Source: Methylobacterium nonmethylotrophicum (lineage in GTDB: Bacteria > Pseudomonadota > Alphaproteobacteria > Rhizobiales > Beijerinckiaceae). Taken from it: a stretch of DNA of 64,000 nt. Made by a program: the position numbers and the translations under genes. The DNA is taken from assembly GCF_004745635.1 (NCBI RefSeq), contig NZ_SRLB01000010.1, positions 186,001 to 250,000 on the forward strand, written 5' to 3'. Positions 59,546 to 64,000 of this stretch are shown here, in pieces (within the stretch, counting starts at the first letter, position 1; every line of letters starts with the position of its first letter). The notes under the pieces were generated by a model. The model was not told the DNA's origin. It worked only from the letters and a program-made list of their open reading frames with translations, and searched no databases.

Positions 59546-61063
59546 CTCGACGACGCGCCGCTGCGGGTCACCACCGCCCGGCGCAGGCCCCGTGCGGTGG
59601 TGATCGGCAGCGGCTTCGGCGGGCTCGCGGCGGCGGTGAGGCTCGGGGCGCGGGGCTACCGGGTGACCGTGCTGGAGCGCCTGGAGCAGCCGGGCGGGCG
59701 GGCGCGGGTCCACCGGCAGGACGGCTTCGCGTTCGATGCCGGGCCGACCATCGTCACCGCGCCGTTCCTGTTCGAGGAGCTCTGGGCCCTGTGCGGCCGA
59801 CGCCTCGCCGACGACGTGACGCTGGTGCCGATGCGGCCGTTCTACCGCATCCGCTTCGACGACGGCGCCAGCTTCGCGATGTGCGGCGAGGCGGAGGCCA
59901 TGCGCGCCGAGGTCGAGCGCCTGTCGCCCGGCGAGGGCGGCGCCTATGACCGCTTCATGGCGCTCTCGGACGAATTGTGCCGGGTCGGGTTCGAGCAGCT
60001 CGGCGCGGTGCCGTTCGGGCGCCTCGCCGACATGCTGCGCGTCGCCCCCGACCTCGTGCGGATCGGCGGCCACCGCAGCGTCTACAGCCTGGTCGCGTCG
60101 GTGTTTCGCGACGAGCGACTGCGCACCGCCTTCAGCTTCCACCCGCTGCTGATCGGCGGCTCGCCGTTCCGAGCGAGCGCGCTCTACTGCCTGATCGCAG
60201 CGCTGGAGCGGCGCTGGGGCGTGCACTCGGCGCTCGGCGGCACCGGCGCCCTGGTGCGCGGCCTCGTCAACCTGATCGAGGGCCAGGGCGGCGAGGTCCG
60301 CTGCAACGCCGAGGTCGCGCGCATCCTGGTCGAGGACAGCACCGCGCGGGGCGTGGCGCTCTCCGACGGCACGACGATGCCCGCCGACGTGGTGGTGTCG
60401 AACGCCGATTCGGCCTTCACGGCCCTGCACCTGCTGCCGCCGGCGACCCGGGGCTGGCGCGAGCGGCGCCTCGGCCGGGCGCAATCCTCGATGGGCCTGT
60501 TCGTCTGGTATTTCGGCACGCGGCGCACCTATCCGGAGCTGGCCCACCACACGATCCTGCTCGGGCCGCGCTACCGCGGGCTCCTCGACGACATCTTCTC
60601 CCGCAAGGTGCTGGCCGAGGACATGAGCCTCTACCTCCACCGCCCGACCGCGACCGATCCGAGCGTGGCGCCGCCGGGCCACGACGCGTTCTACGCCCTG
60701 GCCCCGGTGCCGAACCTCGCCGGCGGGCAGGACTGGGCGGCGCTGGCCGAGCCGTTCCGGCAGCGCGTGGCGGCGCGCCTCGAGGCCACCGTCCTGCCGG
60801 GCCTATCGGAGGCCCTCGTCACCTCGCGGGTGACGACGCCGCAGGACTTTTCCGACGACTTCCTGGCCTGGCGCGGCTCGGGCTTCGGCCTCGAGCCGAT
60901 CCTCACCCAGAGCGCGTATTTCCGGCCGCACAACCGAAGCGGCGCGGTGCGCCACCTCTACCTCGTCGGCGCCGGCACCCATCCGGGGGCCGGGCTGCCG
61001 GGCGTGCTCTCCTCGTCGAAGATCCTCGATCGCGTGGTGCCGGATGCTGCCGTCTTCGCCTGA
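59537..61063 (+). CDS. crtI: Phytoene desaturase CrtI
   Basis: CrtI performs the successive desaturations from phytoene to neurosporene or lycopene. The 508-residue flavoprotein has the dinucleotide fold VVIGSGFGGLAAAVRLGARG, PGGRARVHRQDGFAFDAGPT, and the C-terminal carotenoid-desaturase signature YLVGAGTHPGAGLPGVLSS. ATG 59537 lies within a perfect PpsR operator and lacks a ribosome site; a GTG at 59600 just before VIGSGFGG is a poorer alternative because it truncates the fold. It overlaps crtB by 20 bp. Confidence 0.95.
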   Translation: MLTLDDAPLRVTTARRRPRAVVIGSGFGGLAAAVRLGARGYRVTVLERLEQPGGRARVHRQDGFAFDAGPTIVTAPFLFEELWALCGRRLADDVTLVPMRPFYRIRFDDGASFAMCGEAEAMRAEVERLSPGEGGAYDRFMALSDELCRVGFEQLGAVPFGRLADMLRVAPDLVRIGGHRSVYSLVASVFRDERLRTAFSFHPLLIGGSPFRASALYCLIAALERRWGVHSALGGTGALVRGLVNLIEGQGGEVRCNAEVARILVEDSTARGVALSDGTTMPADVVVSNADSAFTALHLLPPATRGWRERRLGRAQSSMGLFVWYFGTRRTYPELAHHTILLGPRYRGLLDDIFSRKVLAEDMSLYLHRPTATDPSVAPPGHDAFYALAPVPNLAGGQDWAALAEPFRQRVAARLEATVLPGLSEALVTSRVTTPQDFSDDFLAWRGSGFGLEPILTQSAYFRPHNRSGAVRHLYLVGAGTHPGAGLPGVLSSSKILDRVVPDAAVFA

Positions 61064-62099
61064 TGCGCCTCTCGCGCGCCCCGCCGACCACGCCGCCTGC
61101 CGGGCGGCGATCCGGACCGGCTCGCGCAGCTTCTACGCCGCCTCGTGGCTGCTGCCCCGGGCCGTGCGCCGCGACGCCTATGGGCTCTACGCCTTCTGCC
61201 GCCTCTCGGACGATGCGGTCGACGGGGCGGGCGCCCGGGCTGACGCGGTGCCGCGCCTGCAGGCGCGCCTCGCGGCGGCCTATGCCGGCCGCCCCGCCGA
61301 TGCCCCGGCCGACCGGGCGCTCGCCGAGATCGTCGCGCGCCACGCCATTCCCCAGGCGCTGCCGGCGGCCCTCCTCGAAGGGCTGGCCTGGGACGCCGCC
61401 GGGCGGCGCCACCCGGACCTCTCCTCCCTCGTCGCCTACGCGGCCCGGGTCGCCGGCTCCGTCGGGGCGATGATGACGCTCCTGATGAACGAGCGCTCGC
61501 CGGAGGCGCTCGCGCGGGCCTGCGACCTCGGCATCGCCATGCAGCTCACCAATGTCGCCCGCGACGTCGGCGAGGATGCCCGGGCCGGGCGCCTCTACCT
61601 GCCCGAGACCTGGCTGCGCGAGGCCGGGCTCGACCCCGACGCCTTCCTGGCCCGGCCGGAGCCGAGCCCGGCCCTGGCCTCGGTGGTGGCCCGCCTGCTG
61701 GAGGCCGCCGACCTGCTGTACGCCCGTGCGGAATCCGGCATCGCAATGCTGCCGCCGGCCTGCCGCCCGGCGGTGCGGGCAGCGGGGCTGATCTACGCCG
61801 AGATCGGCCGCGACCTCACCCGCGCCGGCCTCGACCCGGTCAGCCGCCGCGCCCGCGTGCCGGGCCGCCGCAAGGCGCAGCTCCTCGCCCGCGCCGTCCT
61901 CACCCCCTCGACCCGCCGCGCCGACCGGCCGGCCCTGCCGGAGGCGGTCTTCCTGGTCGAGGCGGTGGCGGCCATGCCGCACCAGGCCGCGAGGCGGCGA
62001 CCGGCCTGGTGGAACCTCGGCGCGCGGGCCGTGCGCGTGCTCGACCTCATCGAGGTCCTGCGCGAGCGCGAGCGCCTCGGCGGCGCGGCGCCCTCGTGA
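61044..62099 (+). CDS. crtB: Phytoene synthase CrtB
   Basis: CrtB joins two GGPP molecules to phytoene, the first committed carotenoid step. The 351-residue protein has the two Asp-rich motifs, AFCRLSDDAVDG near residue 55 and TNVARDVGEDARAGRLYLP near 165, together with the early TGSRSFYAASWLLP. ATG 61044 overlaps crtI by 20 bp in another frame. The stop overlaps a 49-residue gene (GTGA). Together with crtI it forms the right-hand end of the photosynthesis cluster. Confidence 0.95.
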   Translation: MLPSSPDAPLARPADHAACRAAIRTGSRSFYAASWLLPRAVRRDAYGLYAFCRLSDDAVDGAGARADAVPRLQARLAAAYAGRPADAPADRALAEIVARHAIPQALPAALLEGLAWDAAGRRHPDLSSLVAYAARVAGSVGAMMTLLMNERSPEALARACDLGIAMQLTNVARDVGEDARAGRLYLPETWLREAGLDPDAFLARPEPSPALASVVARLLEAADLLYARAESGIAMLPPACRPAVRAAGLIYAEIGRDLTRAGLDPVSRRARVPGRRKAQLLARAVLTPSTRRADRPALPEAVFLVEAVAAMPHQAARRRPAWWNLGARAVRVLDLIEVLRERERLGGAAPS

Positions 62100-62245
62100 G
62101 CGAGGCGCTGTTCGCCTTCCTGGATTTCGGCCTCGCCTTCGGGGTCGTGCTCGGCCTCGGCTTCTGGCAACTCTGGGTGCTGCGCCGGGACAGGCGGCAG
62201 CGGGAAACGGCGCGCCAGGAGGGCGAGCGGAAGCAGGATTCGTGA
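62096..62245 (+). CDS. Small single-span membrane protein coupled to crtB
   Basis: This 49-residue protein has one membrane helix (FAFLDFGLAFGVVLGLGFWQLW) followed by a highly charged tail (RRDRRQRETARQEGERKQDS). The start is GTG 62096, overlapping the crtB stop by four bases, and the coupling supports real translation. I recognise no family. It could anchor or regulate carotenoid enzymes at the membrane, but nothing in the sequence proves that. Confidence 0.55.
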   Translation: MSEALFAFLDFGLAFGVVLGLGFWQLWVLRRDRRQRETARQEGERKQDS

Positions 62246-62424
62246 CCGCAGGCGCTTGCGGCGACGTCGTCGGCGTGGGGCGGGAGGTCGGGGGATCGCG
62301 ACGGTGAGGCCGTCGCGGGGACAGCCGGCGGAGCGAGGCAGGGCACCGACGATGGCGCGCTCCTCCGCGCCCGCCGTCCACGGGGCAGGGCGTGAGGCCG
62401 GCCCGGGCGGTCCCGGCCATCCTC

Positions 62425-62478
62425 GGGTCGGCGCTTCGCGCCGGGTCGGCGCTTCGCGCCGGGTCCGCGCGTCGCGCC
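62425..62478. repeat. 18-bp tandem hairpin repeats (three units)
   Basis: The unit GGGTCGGCGCTTCGCGCC is exact at 62425-62442 and 62443-62460, with a diverged third copy to 62478. Each unit contains a GGCGC-TTC-GCGCC hairpin. It lies in the 470-bp gap 62246-62715, which otherwise shows no convincing gene and may contain the end of the crt transcript. Confidence 0.85.
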
Positions 62479-62715
62479 AGGTACGGATGGTCTCGGTGGA
62501 GGCGCCGTCACGGCGCGTGAGGCCGATCGAGGGTTCAGGAGAGCGGGCGATGTCGGCGCTCAGGGCGAAGGGTCATGCGGGCGTCGGGGTCGGGATCGCG
62601 TGCATCAGCGCGTCGCCCGGGAGGAGGAGCGCCGTGTCCGCTCGAAGCGCCAAACATGCGCCCCGATCGCCCGGCGTGCCGCCTCTCAACGACGGTCCGC
62701 CACCAAACGGCGAGG

Positions 62716-63270
62716 TCAGGGCGCCTGCCGGGCGATCGCCACCGGATCGACCGAGACCTCCTGCTTGAGCGTGCGGAGCGCGAAGACCGAGCGCGACTGG
62801 CGGATGCCGCGGAGGCGGTAGAGCTTCTCGCGCAGGAAGCGCTCGTAATGCGCGGTGCCGCTGACCGCGACCTTGATCATGTAATCGTACTCGCCGGTCA
62901 CCAGATGCGCCTCCAGCACCTCCGGGATGCGCAGGATCTCGGAGCCGAACGCCTCCAGCACCGAATCGTCGTGCTTGTCGAGCGTCACCTCGACGAACAC
63001 CACGTCCGGGATGCCGAGCGCCCGGTGGTCGAGCACCGCGACGTAGTCGCGGATCAGCCCGGCCTCCTCGAGGCGCCTGAGCCGCGTCCAGCACGGCGAT
63101 TGCGACAGGCCGACCCGCTCGGCCAGGGCCGCGATGGTCAGCCGGCCGTCGGCCCGCAGGGCGCCGAGGATCCTGCGGTCGATGTCGTCGAGCCGGTGCG
63201 GCTCCGTGCTCCTCGCCGGGGCCGACGCCCGCACGGAACGCCTGTTCGGCGCTTCAGCCTTCGATGCCAT
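62716..63270 (-). CDS. Lrp/AsnC-family regulator, BkdR-like
   Basis: This 184-residue regulator has an N-terminal helix-turn-helix (LDDIDRRILGALRADGRLTI, then SPCWTRLRRLEEAGLI) and the C-terminal RAM/AsnC effector domain (IPEVLEAHLVTGEYDYMIKV). A basic, probably flexible stretch of about 25 residues precedes the domain. GGAG lies about 9 bp before ATG 63270. It diverges from genes leading into branched-chain keto-acid dehydrogenase, so a BkdR role, sensing branched-chain amino acids, is likely but inferred. Confidence 0.85.
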   Translation of the reverse strand: MASKAEAPNRRSVRASAPARSTEPHRLDDIDRRILGALRADGRLTIAALAERVGLSQSPCWTRLRRLEEAGLIRDYVAVLDHRALGIPDVVFVEVTLDKHDDSVLEAFGSEILRIPEVLEAHLVTGEYDYMIKVAVSGTAHYERFLREKLYRLRGIRQSRSVFALRTLKQEVSVDPVAIARQAP

Positions 63271-63373
63271 CGCGTGTTCTCCGGGCACGGGCTTTAGCCG
63301 CGAAAATCGGCGAGGACCATCCGGCCGGACCGGGCTACAAGGGAGGCCAATCAAGCGTCGCGGGAGGACGCGC

Positions 63374-63628
63374 ATGGCTCAGGGGCACCCCGTCGAGATC
63401 CGGGAACGGACCCTCCCCGTCCTTGGCGGGATCGCGCGCCTGCCCGGAGGGGTGGAGCGCGCGGGCGACCCGCTGCGCCATCCCGCCCTCGCGAGCGAGG
63501 CCGCCGCGTCCTCCGTCACGCCGTCGATCCTGGTCCCGGACGGCACGGATCTCGCCGTCCTGGCCGCCCGCCCGGCGCGCCACCCGGCGGCCGTCGAGGC
63601 GCGGGTCGGCGCTGCCGTCGCCTCCTGA
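63374..63628 (+). CDS. Possible small hypothetical protein
   Basis: An 84-residue frame begins MAQGHPVEIRERTLPVLGGI with a GGGAGGA site 6 bp before the ATG. It is Ala/Pro/Arg-rich and otherwise featureless, with a hydrophobic stretch SILVPDGTDLAVLAARP. I recognise no family. It lies between the divergent Lrp-type gene and the dehydrogenase gene on the latter's strand. High GC makes chance frames common here, so coding is uncertain. Confidence 0.35.
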   Translation: MAQGHPVEIRERTLPVLGGIARLPGGVERAGDPLRHPALASEAAASSVTPSILVPDGTDLAVLAARPARHPAAVEARVGAAVAS

Positions 63629-63685
63629 TCCGCCGGGCGCCTTCGACGAACCGTCCGCGACCCCTCTTCCGCAAGGGCCTCCGCC

Positions 63686-64000
63686 ATGCCGCCAGACGCC
63701 CCGAGCCCCCAAGCTCCCCTGACCCTTCACGTGCCGGAGCCCGCCGTCCGCCCGGGCGGCAATCCGAGCTTCTCGGATCTCGACATCCCGGAGGCCGGCG
63801 CGGTCCGCAGGCCCGCGGTCGACGTGGCGGCCGCCGACATCCGCGACCTCGCCTACACGCTGATCCGGGTGCTCGATGCCGACGGCAACGCGGTCGGCCC
63901 CTGGGCCGGCTCGCTCACCGACGAGGAGCTGCTCGCGGGCTTGCGCGACATGATGAAGCTGCGTGCCTTCGATGCCCGCATGCTGATGGCCCAGCGCCAG
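63686..64000 (+). CDS. Branched-chain 2-oxoacid dehydrogenase E1 alpha subunit (partial, cut by window edge)
   Basis: The first 105 residues are present. They begin MPPDAPSPQAPLTLHVPEPA and include DIRDLAYTLIRVLDADGNAVGPWAG and the typical LRDMMKLRAFDARMLMAQRQ just before the edge. This matches the N-terminus of bacterial BCKDH E1-alpha (BkdA1), which with E1-beta, E2 and E3 oxidises the keto acids of valine, leucine and isoleucine. The thiamine-diphosphate site lies beyond the window. The divergent Lrp-type gene supports the assignment. Confidence 0.85.
   Translation, partial: MPPDAPSPQAPLTLHVPEPAVRPGGNPSFSDLDIPEAGAVRRPAVDVAAADIRDLAYTLIRVLDADGNAVGPWAGSLTDEELLAGLRDMMKLRAFDARMLMAQRQ

Noticed and set aside
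62425..62478. Repeat clusters (also at 9343 and 26861) as a CRISPR array
   Set aside because: The repeats abut with no unique spacers and no cas genes are present.

Overview
The window is very GC-rich alphaproteobacterial DNA. It is dominated by one complete, uninterrupted photosynthesis gene cluster (PGC) of about 45.6 kb (16.6-62.2 kb). The gene set is bacteriochlorophyll a synthesis, a type-II reaction centre with a tetraheme PufC, LH1 without LH2, carotenoid genes without crtA, the O2-dependent cyclase acsF without bchE, and a 5-aminolevulinate synthase (hemA) in the puh operon. This, together with a branched-chain keto-acid dehydrogenase gene at one edge, points to an aerobic anoxygenic phototroph, most likely a Methylobacterium-type member of the Hyphomicrobiales/Rhizobiales. 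The genus is inferred from gene content and order; no database was searched.

Layout. 0-4.8 kb: a cut-off CcdA/DipZ-like membrane gene, an OmpR-type two-component pair, an exported alpha/beta hydrolase and a small LuxR-type regulator. 5.0-14.6 kb: an accessory block, nearly all on the minus strand, of mostly unrecognised genes. It holds a trypsin-like protease, a GIY-YIG-like protein, a zinc metallopeptidase-like protein, a protein with an acidic N-terminus and a cationic helical C-terminus, and several orphans, ending with a DUF427 gene. This is the least explained part of the window. 14.8-16.5 kb: an L,D-transpeptidase-like lipoprotein, a 32-bp perfect palindrome, a 31-residue membrane peptide and a PsiE-family protein. 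16.6-62.2 kb: the PGC. 62.2-64 kb: an Lrp/AsnC regulator diverging from the start of a branched-chain 2-oxoacid dehydrogenase E1-alpha gene.

PGC logic. crtCD (minus) diverges from crtE. Then crtF, bchCXYZ and pufQBALMC run on the plus strand to a strong terminator. A minus-strand block follows: triheme cytochrome c, small membrane protein, tspO, bchP, bch2-like transporter, bchG, and the regulators ppsR and aerR. It diverges from the long plus-strand run bchFNBHLM-lhaA-puhABC-orf-acsF-puhE-hemA, then bchIDO and crtIB. Most neighbours overlap by 1-4 bp, implying tight translational coupling. Magnesium chelatase (BchHID), BchM, AcsF, the dark reductase (BchLNB), BchF, the second reductase (BchXYZ), BchC, BchG and BchP form a complete path from protoporphyrin IX to phytylated bacteriochlorophyll a, apart from an 8-vinyl reductase gene. 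CrtE, B, I, C, D and F suit a spirilloxanthin-type pathway.

Regulation. Six perfect TGT-N12-ACA palindromes (PpsR/CrtJ operators) and one degenerate pair sit before crtD/crtE, bchC, bchG, bchF, bchI and crtI. At crtD/crtE and bchC they occur as pairs exactly 8 bp apart. At crtI the palindrome covers the apparent start codon. No operator was seen directly upstream of pufQBALMC, which suggests read-through from the crt/bch genes upstream or another promoter type.
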